64,000 nt of DNA. Origin: Azolla caroliniana. Taxonomy: Eukaryota > Polypodiophyta. Under the pieces are notes generated by a model that was not told the origin of the DNA, made no database searches, and worked only from the letters and a program-made list of their open reading frames with translations. The position numbers and the translations under genes were made by a program. The DNA is taken from assembly GCA_043228905.1 (NCBI GenBank), contig JBHGNT010000013.1:2480001-2544000 (forward strand). Direction: 5' to 3'. The first letter of the stretch is position 1. Each line of letters starts with the position of its first letter. Of this stretch, positions 1-10,689 are shown piece after piece.

Positions 1-792
1 TAAACACTCATTTTTGTTGTAAACAAATTGTCTCATGGACCAAATTTGGCCTTAGAAGATGTTAATATATCTTTCTTTCTATCCTCTCACATTCCAACCC
101 ATCAACAATATTCCTCTTACCATAGCGATAAAATTTGGAGTTTGAGGACTCCCGTGGTTTTTCCCTTTCCGTGTTTTCCACATTAAATCTTGGCTCCACC
201 CCCACCCATCAATAATATTCCTCCTACCATAGTGATCAAGTTCAGAGTTTGTGGACTCCCGTGGTTTTTCCCTTTCAGGTTTTTCTACGTTAAATTTTGT
301 CTCTGGCTACCATAGTGATAAAGTTCGGAGTTTGAGGACTCTCGTGGTTTTTCCCTTTCCGTGTTTTCCACGTTAAATCTTGGCTCCACCCCCACCCATC
401 AACAATATTCCTCCTACCATAGCGATAAAGTTCGGAGTTTGAGGACTCCCGTGGTTTTTCCCTTTCTGTGTTTTCTACGTTAAATCTTGGCTCCACCCCC
501 ACCCATCAATAATATTCCTCCTACCATAGTGATCAAGTTCAGAGTTTGTGGACTCCCGTGGTTTTTCCCTTTCAGGTTTTTCTACGTTAAATTTTGTCTT
601 TGGCTCCACCCCCCACCCATCAACAATATTCCTCCTACCATATGATAAAGTTAGGAGTTTGTGGACTCCCGTGGTTTTCCCTTTCCGGGTTTTCCACATT
701 AAATCTTGTGTCTCTGTACTTGTGTTTTCTGCCATTTCAATCTTTGCCCCCGCATACGCATTGCCGAGGTCCGGCTGTGGCTGGTTGCATAT
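1..792 (+). repeat. Truncated copia LTR with amplified ~107-bp tandem repeat
   Basis: The string ACCATA recurs at about 119, 226, 309, 416, 523 and 637, giving units of about 107 bp, one shortened to 83 and the last 114. Each unit holds ACTCCCGTGGTTTTTCCC followed by TTTTCCACGTTAAAT, the segment also found once in the copia LTRs of C1 and C4 here. The last unit runs into TCTTGTGTCTCTGTACTTGTG and GTCCGGCTGTGGCTGG, which resemble the LTR tail of C1 and C4. I infer a sense copia LTR whose central part was tandemly amplified and which was then cut by element G1 at 792. No gene is seen. Confidence 0.7.
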
Positions 793-1121
793 TGTCATAA
801 ACATCGGCTCAAATTTTAGCCTTAGGTCCTTGTATATATATATTTCTCTTAGACAAACTTTATCTGACTTTAAACCTTTGTATAAAGCGTGGTATGTAAG
901 ACTCAGTATGTAAGACTTGGCATGCAAGAATTAGTATGCTTGATTTTATTGTATACATAAGACTTGGCATGAGCATGCTTATCATGCATCACTACATGTA
1001 TAAAAAGGGTTGATCTCCCTTGTTAACATCAAGGACATCAACACTAGTCATGGAATAGTTATTCTCACTCATTTTCATCAACTTCCCCATTCTCCTATCT
1101 TCCAACTATTCATCTGTGACA
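793..1121 (+). repeat. G1 5' LTR
   Basis: Begins TGTCATAAACATCGG and ends ATCTGTGACA. A TATA box TATAAAAAG starts at 999. It is the partner of 12600-12949, with scattered substitutions and small indels, as expected for an old insertion. Confidence 0.9.
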
Positions 1122-1165
1122 AATTGATCTCCTTCCTTCTTTTTCTTCTTTCTCAATACCCTATT

Positions 1166-2115
1166 ATGTTAGAATCATTTAGTAGCCTTGACCAAATATT
1201 GGCGGCCCTGCAACAACTCCAACATGAGAATGCAAACTTGCGAAACTCCGTCCAAGAACTTCAGGCGGCCACAACAGTCATACCTTACCCAATTATTGAC
1301 CCTTTTTGCCACGGAACCCAATGTTAGCTTGCCAGATAAATTCGATGGAACGAGTTCACAATTAAGAGGCTTCATCAACTAGATCCGCCTTATTATTCGC
1401 CTTCAGCCCTGACGCTATTTTGATGACTTTCGACGATTCAGGCTCATCGGCACATTGCTGACAGGACAAGCCCAAGCTTGGTTTGCCCCTCTAGTGGAGA
1501 CCTCTTCGCCCCTCTTGAGCAATTTCCAAGCATTTGTTACCGAATTTGAAGCAACTTTCAAGGAGACTGACAAACGACAAGCCGCACTAAACAAACTATA
1601 TGCATTACAACAAGGAGAAGGTGCAACATCAATCTATGCATCTGAATTTCATCAGCTCGCGTGCGATGTCGAATGGGATGGACAAGCCCTCCTTGATCAA
1701 TTCCATTGAGGATTACGAGGTGAGATAAAAAATCTTTGGCTTAACTTTCTTGAGCCCACATCCTTGAATGAGGCTATTTCCCAAGATGTGTGGTGCGATA
1801 ACCGTCTCTTTGAGTTCGGACAAGAGGAATGTCCTCACTGGATCCATCCACCTTGGCTAGCCGCGACACGAAGTCACCTACCGTGGTTGAAGCCCCCAAC
1901 ACCCATGTCATCCTCCACTTAATCTTCAACTCCCGCCATAGATTCTAGCTCCCCAATGGAGATCAATCAAATTCGCTTCCGACCATTGACGAATGTGCTA
2001 CGACAACATCGACGGGCTAACAATTTATGTCTCTATTGTGGCGGCCCTGACCATGTGATCTGCTCTTGCCCAAAACAGGGATGCCGTCAAACACCACATC
2101 GTATGGATGGGGTTG
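1166..2115 (+). pseudogene. G1 gag remnant (coiled coil, capsid-like, CCHC knuckle)
   Basis: The reading frame starts at ATG 1166 and first encodes a coiled-coil-like stretch (SLDQILAALQQLQ...). After frameshifts it resumes as a retrotransposon-gag domain (DKFDGTSSQLRGF, GTLLTGQAQAWFAPL, FVTEFEATFKETD) at about 1330-1710, broken by in-frame stops near 1381 and 1708. A zinc knuckle C-x2-C-x4-H-x4-C is encoded at 2028-2069 (starts CLYCGGPDH). This domain set packages RNA in virus-like particles of Ty3/gypsy elements. It is closely parallel to the gag of E (36518-37615), which supports the assignment. Frame breaks make it non-functional. Confidence 0.85.
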
Positions 2116-2325
2116 AAATTTCCTGCCAATAGGAAAACTCCAATGTCCAATTGCAGTAAGGGCTGTGCATCTGGACCACAAGAGTCGACAATTATGTCCA
2201 GGGCCCAATCAACAGACTTCCTCAACAACAAGCTTCATGCTTCCGAACACTCTTCAGTTTGGCTCAACCACTCTGAAGACAAAAGATTTGTTGGATTCTG
2301 AGCTATATCGTGCTTTATTGACATC

Positions 2326-3992
2326 ATGTTTGCACAGACACACAACATTCCAAGCAACAAAATAACTGTCCCGATTCTAGTTAATGTGATCGACAGTCAA
2401 ACGCTCTCTTCTGGTGCAACCACAGATACAACAACTCCCTTGAGTTTCCACATAGAAGAAATCATTTTTAACCTCATCACATCACCACGAAATCCTATCA
2501 ACTTGGGGTTATCATGGCTCGAGACTCACAATCCAATTGTGGATTGCCGATCTCGCTCCATCAACTTCACCTCGAATTCTCACTCACAAGGGATTGCTTC
2601 CACTCTTCTTCGACCCAATGCTCTGCCATTTGTTTGGCCGCCTACTTTGGTGAGGACCGTGTCAATGGTTGCTCCCACTCATGTTTCGGGGTAACTCCCG
2701 TTTCTACTCTGGTGAGGACCACATCAATGGTTGCTCCGCTTCCCGTTTCAGCTCCGGTGACGACCGCGTCAACGGTTGCTCCCACTCATGTTTTGGAGGA
2801 AACTCCCATTTCTGCTCTAGTGAGGAGCACGTTAGTGGTCTCTCCCATTTCCTCTTTAATGAGAACCGCGTCAACGATTACTCCAATAGAAACAACATTG
2901 ATAGTTACTCCCGCTTTGGCCTTGGAAACAGTTTCCACTGTTGCTCGAGTAAGTGATATAGTGTTGATTGTATCCATTTCTAATTCTAAGAACATGGAGG
3001 TCATGTCCACTTCAAACATTGCCCTATGTACTAGCTCTTTTCCATCAAAATACAATGATTTCTCTGATATATTTGAGAAGAAAAATGTTGATCGCTTGCC
3101 AGAACATCGCCCAAACGATTGTCCAATTGACTTGAAAGATGGTGCTCGTCCTCCTTTTCGCCCTATCTATGGGTTATCTGAACCTGAACTCAAGGTCCTC
3201 AAAATATAGATTGAAGAGAATCTCACAAAGGGATTCATTCACCACTCAAAATCTCCTGCTGGCTCTCATATCCTATTTGTCAAAAAAAAAAGATGGAACG
3301 TTACGCTTATGTATCGACTATCGCGGGCTCAATCGAGTCATTGTTCGAAACTGTTATCCACTACCTCTAATCCCCGAACTCCTCGACCAACTTCGGGCTG
3401 GAGTTATATTCTCCAAAATCGATCTCAGAGGAGCCTACAACCTGGTGTGTATCAAGCCTGGAGATGATTGGAAAACGACATTTCGAACCAGGTATAGGCA
3501 TTTTGAATACACGGTAATGCCATTTGGTCTCAGAAACGCTCCTGTTGTTTTTCAACATATGATGATTGATATCTTCTGAGAATATTTGGACCAATTTGTG
3601 GTCATCTATCTCAACGACATACTTATCTTCTCACAGGACTACATAGAGCACACCAAGCACATCCAACTTATCTTATCCAAACTTTAGGAACATGGACTTT
3701 ATGCAAAACCCGAGAAGTGTGAGTTTGATCGAACCTCTGTTGAATTCCTCGGGTATGTCATTTCATCTGATGATCTCACTATGGACAAGAAGAAAGTCGC
3801 AAGGGTTCAAGAGTGGGAAGTCCCCACCAAGGTCAAGGATGTGCAATCGTTTTTGGGTTTTGCCAACTTCTATCGTCAATTCATTCAAGGATTCTCTAGA
3901 TTGGTGCAACCACTTATAGCACTCACTCAAAAGGATTCCTCTTTTTTCTAGACTCCTACAACCCAACTGGCATTCTAGACACTAAAGAAAGC
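2326..3992 (+). pseudogene. G1 pol, 5' part: protease remnant and reverse transcriptase
   Basis: A retropepsin tail is visible at about 2460-2560 (NLGLSWLETHNPIVDC), but the upstream Asp-Ser/Thr-Gly active site is not recognisable. After a repetitive linker, the RT begins around 3090 ([22 protein letters not shown]) and continues through VDYRGLN-like, KIDLRGAYN and [10 protein letters not shown] segments. The catalytic box reads YLND where YLDD is expected (about 3610), so the second catalytic Asp is changed. In-frame stops lie near 3208, 3577 and 3686. The reading frame is cut at 3992 by copia C1 and resumes at 9403. This is the template-copying enzyme of a Ty3/gypsy element, now dead. Confidence 0.88.
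2640..2960 (+). repeat. Degenerate coding minisatellite between protease and RT of G1
   Basis: Imperfect copies of a block containing GTGAGGACC...TCAATGGTTGCTCC recur, giving protein repeats such as LVRTVSMVAP, LVRTTSMVAP, VTTASTVAP and LMRTASTITP. Such a Thr/Val/Ser-rich linker is not seen at the same place in related element E, so it probably expanded within G1 or its source copy. Confidence 0.7.
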
Positions 3993-4259
3993 TGTCAGGA
4001 TTTGACGCTATCAAATCTTTCGCCTCTCGGCCACAACCGAGACAACACGGATCAATGCAGCAGAAAATGGGAAAAAGACACAGAGAGACGAATACACAAG
4101 GTATAACGTGGAAAACCCTAAACGGGAAAAACCACGGGAGTGCACGACTCCAACTATCAGTATACACTGGAATATACAATGGCGAGCCGCAAGGCGACGA
4201 CCTTGAGCTCGCTGTCCTCGCCACAGGCGGCGGTATTACACAGAGGCGTCGACCTCTTC

Positions 4260-4296
<37 letters not shown>

Positions 4297-4642
4297 CTGC
4301 TCTCACTTCGCTCCCTCTAAGTGAAAACAAAAAATGAGCAACAACATAAACTGTTTGCCCTAAGTCATATTTATACACATATGACTTTCGGGCTATTTAC
4401 AAATATAGCCTCAAGGGCTCTTGGCAAACATATTCACAAATATGTCCCCGCATCCGGATCTCCCTCCGGGTACATTCGTCATCCGGCTCCATAACCGGGG
4501 TCTTCAGCATCCGGCTCCGTAGCCGGGGTATTCATCATCCGGCTCCGTAGCCGGGGTCTTCATCATCCGGCACCGTAATCGCAACCGGGCTTGCCGTCAT
4601 TCATCTCCGGACATCCCATCCGGAGGGACCGAAATCCCAACA
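3993..4642 (-). repeat. C1 3' LTR
   Basis: Plus strand begins TGTCAGGATTTGACGC and ends GAAATCCCAACA. A TATA-like TATTTATAC (GTATAAATA in sense) is at 4368-4376. A pure CT run occupies about 4261-4294 and GCATCCGGCTCC-type short repeats lie at 4450-4570. Confidence 0.95.
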
Positions 4643-4660
4643 AACTCCCCCTTCACTTCG
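4643..4660 (-). promoter_or_regulatory. C1 polypurine tract
   Basis: On the minus strand GAAGTGAAGGGGGAGTTT abuts the 3' LTR. This is the expected purine-rich primer for plus-strand DNA synthesis. Confidence 0.85.
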
Positions 4661-7600
4661 GCATGGGATGTCTCTCCAATCCGATCCTCTTCCGGCATGC
4701 TTCCAGCTTGTCGGGTGTGAGCACTTTGGTCAGCATATCTGAGCCGTTCTCGTCCGTGTGGATCTTCGTCAGCACGAACTCCTTGTCTTCTATCCTTTCC
4801 CGGATCCAGTGGTATCTACGCTGGATGTGTTTCGTCCGGGAATGGTAGGCCGCGTTCTTTGCAAGGTGGATGGCACTCTGACTATCGCAGTAGAGTCGGT
4901 ACTCCTCCTGCCGGATCCCGAGCTCTCTAATGAAGTCCTTCATCCATATTATTTCCTTGCCGGCTTCAACAGCTGCCATGTACTCCGCTTCCGTGGTTGA
5001 CAACGCAACCGTCTTCTGCAGCCTCGACTGCCACGAAACGGCTCCCCCTGCATAGGTCATCACATACCCTGATGTGGACCGGCTGGTATCTGCATCAGCC
5101 GACATATCCGAATCGGTGAAGCCGTCGAGTTCGGGCTTACCGGAGCCGAATCGGAGGCACACATTTGCCGTGCCCTTCAGGTATCGGAGTATCCACTTGA
5201 CCGCGGTCCAATGCTCTTTGCCGGGATTGCTCATGTACCGGCTCACCACTCCGACTGCGTATCCAATGTCTGGTCTTGTACACACCATTGCGTACATCAA
5301 GCTTCCGACAGCAGAGGCATATGGTACTTTCATCATGTCCTCTTTCTCAGCCTTTGTCCTGGGGCTTTGCTTGCTGGACAGCTTGCAGTTTGCCGGGAGG
5401 GTTGATCCGACCGGTCTTGCTTCCGACATGTTGAACCGTTGAAGCACCTTTGTCACGTACTTCTCCTGTGACAGCCACAACTGCTTCTTGCTCCGGTCCC
5501 GGATGATGTGCATCCCTAGTATTTGTCTCGCCGGACCCAAGTCCTTCATTGAGAAGGTTCGGTGAAGAGCCTTCTTCAGCATCCGTATCTTGACCTGGTC
5601 CCGTCCGACGATCAACATGTCGTCCACGTACAGAAGGAGTATTAGAAAGTCTCCTCCTTCGAATTTCTTCACAAACACGCAGTGGTCAGACTGCGTTTTG
5701 AGGTACCCTTCGTCGGTCATGAAGGAGTCGAACTTCCGGTACCATTGCCGGGGAGCCTACTTCAGTCCGTAAAGGCTCTTCTTCAACCGGCATACCAGGT
5801 GCTCCTTCCCTTTCTTCTCGAATCCTTCCGGTTGCTGCATGTAGATCTCTTCTACGAGGTCACCGTGAAGGAATGCCGTCTTCACGTCCATCTGTTCTAC
5901 CTCGAGGTCCATGCTTGCCGCTATGCTCAGCACCGTCCGGATGGAGGTCATCTTCACTACCGGGGCAAATATCTCGTCGAAATCGACGCCCTTCTTTTGC
6001 TGGAACCCCTTCACCACGATCCTGGCTTTGTATCTCGGGGGGTTTCCGGCATCTCCCGGTTTCAGCTTGAACACCCACTTGTTTCGTAGTGCCCGCTTTC
6101 CTTTTGGCAACTCCACAAGTTCATATGTGTGGTTCTCATGCAGGGAATCCATCTCGTCCTGCATGGCACTCAACCACCTGCGGCTCTGGGTGTCATGCTT
6201 TGCTTCTTCAAAGCTCTCCGGCTCCCCCTCGTCGGTTAGCAGCACGTGCTCTGGTTCCGGAAATCTCCGGGGGGCCCTTCTCTCTCTTAGAGGATATCTC
6301 CGTTCCGGAGCTTCGGTAACCGGCTGCTCCGTTTCCTCTTCATTCGAATCTATTTCAGGATCGGGGCCGGTTCCGGTATCAGTTTCATCTTCCTCGGCCG
6401 GTTCTGTTTCTTCACCGTCTTCGGCCGGATCCTCGAGTGCTAACCGGTCCCTTGCCGGTCGGGACTGCTCCTCGTAGAGTTTATCCTCACCGGTCGACTT
6501 GGAGCTCTTCATCTTCTTCTCCGACTCCCAGTCGGCGAGTGTCTTGTCCTCCATGAAGATGATATCTCGACTCCTGAATATCTTCTTGTCGACCGGGTCC
6601 CATACTCGGTAGCCGAACTCGTCGTCGCCGTAACCGAGGAATATGCATGGCCGGGTCTTTGGATCTAACTTTCCTCTCCGGTCCTTTGCCACATGCACGT
6701 ATGCGAGACACCCGAACACCTTCAGATGCCGGTAGGACACTTCCTTACCGGTCCACACTTTCTGCGGCGTGTCTCCGTCCAAAGGTACTGAGGGTGATCT
6801 ATTTATCACATACGTCGCCGTCGACATTGCCTCAGCCCAAAATCCCTTGGGTAATTTCGCATGCGCCAGCATACTCCGGACCCTCTCCATTATGGTCCGG
6901 TTCATCCTCTCGGCCAGCCCGTTCAGTTCCGGCGTCTTCGGCACAGTAAACTCGAGCCGGATTCCCTTCGAGCGACAGTACTCCTGGAACTGCCCCCGGT
7001 ATTCCCCTCCGTTATCCGCTCGTATCGCTTTCAGCTTCTTGCCGGATTCCCTTTCCACTCTCGCGTGGAGTTCTTTGAAGACGGACAATACTTGGTCCTT
7101 TGTCTTCAACGGTGCCGTCCACAGCTTCCGGCTATGGTCATCTATGAATGTTACGAAGTATTGGGCTCCGCCATGTGACTTCGTTTCTACCTGACACACA
7201 TCAGTGTGCACCAACTCCAATGGTACACTACGTCTCGTCGGTGGCCTTGAGTGGAAGGAGGTCCGGTTTTGCTTACCGGCCAGGCAGTCGGTGCACTTCT
7301 CCAGGTGCACATGCTTCACCGGAATAAGGTTGTCTTCTGCAAGCCTCTTCATCCCCTTCTCACTCATGTGGCACAGTCTCTTGTGCCACAGCTCACCGGC
7401 AGTGTCGGCTGCCACGTTCAGCTCCTCCGGACATAGCCGGGAATTCATCAGGTACAGTGTGTTGACCTTCCGGGCCCGAGCCACTATCAGGCTCCCTTTG
7501 CTGAACTTCATGACACCGTTCCGGATGCTGCCCGTGTAGCCTTCATCGTCTAGCCTCCCGGCCGAAATCAGGTTCAATCGGACCTCCGGAACATGTCGCA

Positions 7601-8726
7601 CATCCTTCAGCAGCATCTTGCATCCGGTTGATGTCATCAGCCACACGTCTCCTATGCCGGTAATCCGGCATGTACCTTCATTTCCCATCCGGACACAGCC
7701 GTGCTCACCGGCTGCGTAGGATGAGAAGTATTTCTTCTCCGGGGTCAGGTGGAACGACGCTCCGGAATCGACCACCCAGGTCATCTCTTCATCAGCAAGG
7801 TTCAGCTCCCTCTCTTCGGTAATGAGCATTATCTCTTCTTCACTTGCCGCGAGTGCGGTCGTTCCTTTCCGGTCCTGCCCTCGCCGATCCGGACCTCTCC
7901 GGTCCGTGGCTCCTCGGTATGCACCGTTTCTCTCCGGTGACTTCTTCGAATCGGTGTCGTCGGCTCCGTTGTCCTTTCGGTAATGCCGACAATTCTTCCG
8001 GAAGTGCCCCGGCTTCCCACAGTGGAAGCACGTGGGCCTTCCTCTTGACTGCGACCGGGTCCCCGGCTTCTCCCGTCTTTGCGGACTCCGGTTCCATTGT
8101 CTTCCCCGTTCCGATTCGGTAAGCAGCGCCTTCGAGTCGGAGGCCGGTTCTTTATCTCTCCGACGCGCTTCTTCGTTCAAAATACTTGTCTTTACCGTTT
8201 GTAGGGACAAGTTATCTTCCGTGCAGGAGGTGCTGAGTGTCACCACCAAGTTCTCCCAGCTTTCCGGCAATGTACACATCAGAATGATGGCTTGCATTGC
8301 ATCCTCCAACGGGAACTTGATCGCCGCAAGCTGGTTCACGAATCCCATGAACGTGCTCACGTGTTCCACCATATTCTCGCCGTCCCGGTACTTGAGGTTC
8401 ACTATCTTCCTCATCAGGGAGGTCCGGTTCAACGCATTCTTCCTCTCGTAGAGGCCCGACAGCTTCTTCCACATCTCATATGCGTTGGTGTCGTTCGCCA
8501 CATGTTGCAGAACACTTACATCTACATATTGCCGGATCGTCGCTACGGCTTTCCGGTTCAGGAGCTTCCACTCCGACTCTATTACCCCCTTGGGTATCTC
8601 GGCATTGTCGATCGGTTCGTACAGGTCTCGGACGATGAGGAGGTCTTCCATCTTTATCTTCCAGTCGGCGTAGTTCTGTGAGTTCAACACCATCATGCCC
8701 GGAGGCCCACTACCGCCGCCTTCCAT
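4653..8726 (-). pseudogene. C1 gag-pol polyprotein with one internal stop
   Basis: Starts MEGGGSGPPG at 8726 and stays in one frame to 4653 (1,357 codons), interrupted only by TAG at 5757-5759, where copia proteins have Gln in the YGLKQAPRQW motif. CAG-to-TAG is the likely change. Domains in order: gag with a CCHC knuckle at about residues 233-246; protease VVDSGASFHLTP; integrase with an H-H-C-C finger (CTDCLAGK) and the catalytic core DNGGEY...ELNGLAERMNR; RT with LYVDDMLIVG; RNase H with TDSD, TTEAEYMAA and CDSQSAIHLA. Ty1/copia order (integrase before RT) is clear. The element would need readthrough or a sister copy's proteins to move. Confidence 0.95.
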
Positions 8727-8741
8727 TTTCTGTGTTACCGT

Positions 8742-8753
8742 GCTCTGATACCA
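8742..8753 (-). promoter_or_regulatory. C1 primer-binding site (initiator-Met tRNA)
   Basis: On the minus strand the 5' LTR is followed after 3 nt by TGGTATCAGAGC, the complement of the plant initiator methionine tRNA 3' end and the standard Ty1/copia primer site. Confidence 0.93.
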
Positions 8754-8756
8754 GTT

Positions 8757-9023
8757 TGTCAGGATTTGACGCTATCAAATCTTTCGCCTCTCGGCCACAA
8801 CCGAGACAACACGGATCAATGCAGCAGAAAATGGGAAAAAGACACAGAGAGACGAATACACAGGGTATAACGTGGAAAACCCTAAACGGGAAAAACCACG
8901 GGAGTGCACGACTCCAACTATCAGTATACACTGGAATATACAATGGCGAGCCGCAAGGCGACGACCTTGAGCTCGCTGTCCTCGCCACAGGCGGCGGTAT
9001 TACACAGAGGCGTCGACCTCTTC

Positions 9024-9055
<32 letters not shown>

Positions 9056-9402
9056 GCTGCTCTCACTTCGCTCCCTCTAAGTGAAAACAGAAAATGAGCA
9101 ACCACATAAACTGTTTGCCCTAAGTCATATTTATACACATATGACTTTCGGGCTATTTACAAATATAGCCTCAAGGGCTCTTGGCAAACATATTCACAAA
9201 TATGTCCCCGCATCCGGATCTCCCTCCGGGTACATTCGTCATCCGGCTCCATAACCGGGGTCTTCAGCATCCGGCTCCGTAGCCGGGGTATTCATCATCC
9301 GGCTCCGTAGCTGGGGTCTTCATCATCCGGCACCGTAATCGCAACCGGGCTTGCCGTCATTCATCTCCGGACATCCCATCCGGAGGGACCGAAATCCCAA
9401 CA
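8757..9402 (-). repeat. C1 5' LTR
   Basis: Near-identical partner of 3993-4642. In sense it carries TATA, then the ACTCCCGTGGTTTTTCCC...TTTTCCACG segment shared with plant copia LTRs. Confidence 0.95.
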
Positions 9403-9424
9403 AAAGCTTTTACCTCGGCTCCGG

Positions 9425-10689
9425 TGTCGCGAAATTACGACGAGGATACGTGAACTTTGAGGCAGGACCCCGGGTCCTCCGACCGGAAGATATCAGATTC
9501 ATATGATTATATTAAACAATTAATACAAAATGATAAAGATTCACGAATTTCATTAATAACGGAAAAGAAAGATTACAATCAATCTAAAGATTGAGATTAC
9601 AAAAGTTTTATCTTAAGGAGATTGCTAGAATAATAGATTAGAAGAAACTAAGATATGGATTCCATAGAGATTTAGGGTTCTTGGCTTTCATAAGAGATTA
9701 TGGTTATATGAGTATTATGGCTTCCGTAGGGAAGATTAACGTTTTTGAGTGTTATGGCTTTCGTAGGGAAGATTAGGGTTTATGAGAGATATGGCTTTCC
9801 TAAGATAAGGGAGTTGAGAAGGAAAAGAAAATTAAGATAATATGGAGAGTCCCAGTATAGGAAAAAAAATAGAATATATATGGTATTCCCTGTTGATCAT
9901 ATGCATGTCTGCTTTTAGTTGCATGGCCTCTACTTTTAGTTGCATAACTTCTTCTTTTAGTTGCATGGCTTTTTCTTTTTGTTGCATGAAACCGTCCACA
10001 TGACCTTTACTTTTTGCATGCACTCCAACTTTAGTTGCTTGTGTCCACATGGCCTTCACTTTAGTTCTCTTCACTTTACTTTAGTTTGTTGCATGATCCA
10101 ATTTTCCGTCCATCCGTATCCAACCTCGTCCGGTAGCCGGTTCCGCTCTATCGCCGAATCCCTCGCCGACCGATTCCGTTTTGCTTGCCAGCCTGTTCCG
10201 GTTCCGGTTTTGCTTACCGGCCGGTTCCAGTTTGCTTGCCGGTATCGGTTTCAGTTTTGCATACCGGCCAGTTTCCGATTTGCATACCAGCTCCGATTCC
10301 GGTTTTGCTTGCCAACCGGTTTCCGATTTGCATACCGGCTGGTTTCCAAATTTGCTTACCGGCCGGTTTCCGATTTTAGGGAATTTGGCCACCATCATCC
10401 ATCAAGACAAAGTGGCCAAAGTGCTCTTAGCACAAATGACAAATGAGGGAGCTCAAGGTGCTTATATAGCCAGGGCCTTAAGTTTCCTATCTATGTGGGA
10501 TAGTTCTAATTTCTCTATCTTCTCAAACTTTATTTTCACATAACTTGATATGTATTTCTCCATTTTGTATATAGTAAAATACATTTTGAATCTCTTGAGT
10601 ATATCCATCTTTCTATAGTAAGCTACTAATCTAATGTATAATAATTATTTCATTATTTTTTTACATAGTGTGTGAAGATTCACACGACA
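9425..10689 (-). mobile_element. S1: solo LTR of the tRNA-Trp Ty3/gypsy family
   Basis: The 1,265-bp sequence begins TGTCGCGAAATTACG and ends TTCACACGACA, matching the D1 LTRs (18563-19905 and 32845-34498) in the same orientation. It is flanked by CCGG on both sides (9421-9424 and 10690-10693); removing it and one CCGG restores the G1 reading frame. A TATA-like TATATA on the minus strand lies at 10462-10468. No internal region is present, so it arose by LTR-LTR recombination. Confidence 0.93.
10125..10380. repeat. CCGG-rich LTR minisatellite (S1)
   Basis: Imperfect 24-36-bp units built from TTGCTTGCCGGCCGG, GGTTCCGGTTTTGC and CCGGTTTCCGATTTGC follow one another. The same array occurs in both D1 LTRs with different lengths. 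Apparent open frames across it on either strand are repeat artefacts. Confidence 0.88.

Larger units (their letters stand above)
3993..9402 (-). mobile_element. C1: near-intact Ty1/copia element
   Basis: LTRs 3993-4642 and 8757-9402 are bounded by TG...CA and flanked by the 5-bp duplication AAAGC (3988-3992 and 9403-9407). Reading on the minus strand, the 5' LTR (8757-9402) is followed by a primer site, one long gag-pol frame broken by a single stop, a polypurine tract and the 3' LTR. The LTRs differ by about four substitutions plus the length of a CT run, so the insertion is young. It sits inside an RNase H-proximal codon of G1: the G1 reading frame continues across it once one AAAGC is removed. 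Confidence 0.97.

Noticed and set aside
5682-6477. Open frames on the plus strand across C1
   Set aside because: They are the antisense shadow of the copia gag-pol frame, which has the conserved domains.
10125-10380. Repeat array resembling a CRISPR or satellite array
   Set aside because: Units are contiguous, degenerate and lack unique spacers; the array is internal to LTRs and moves with them.
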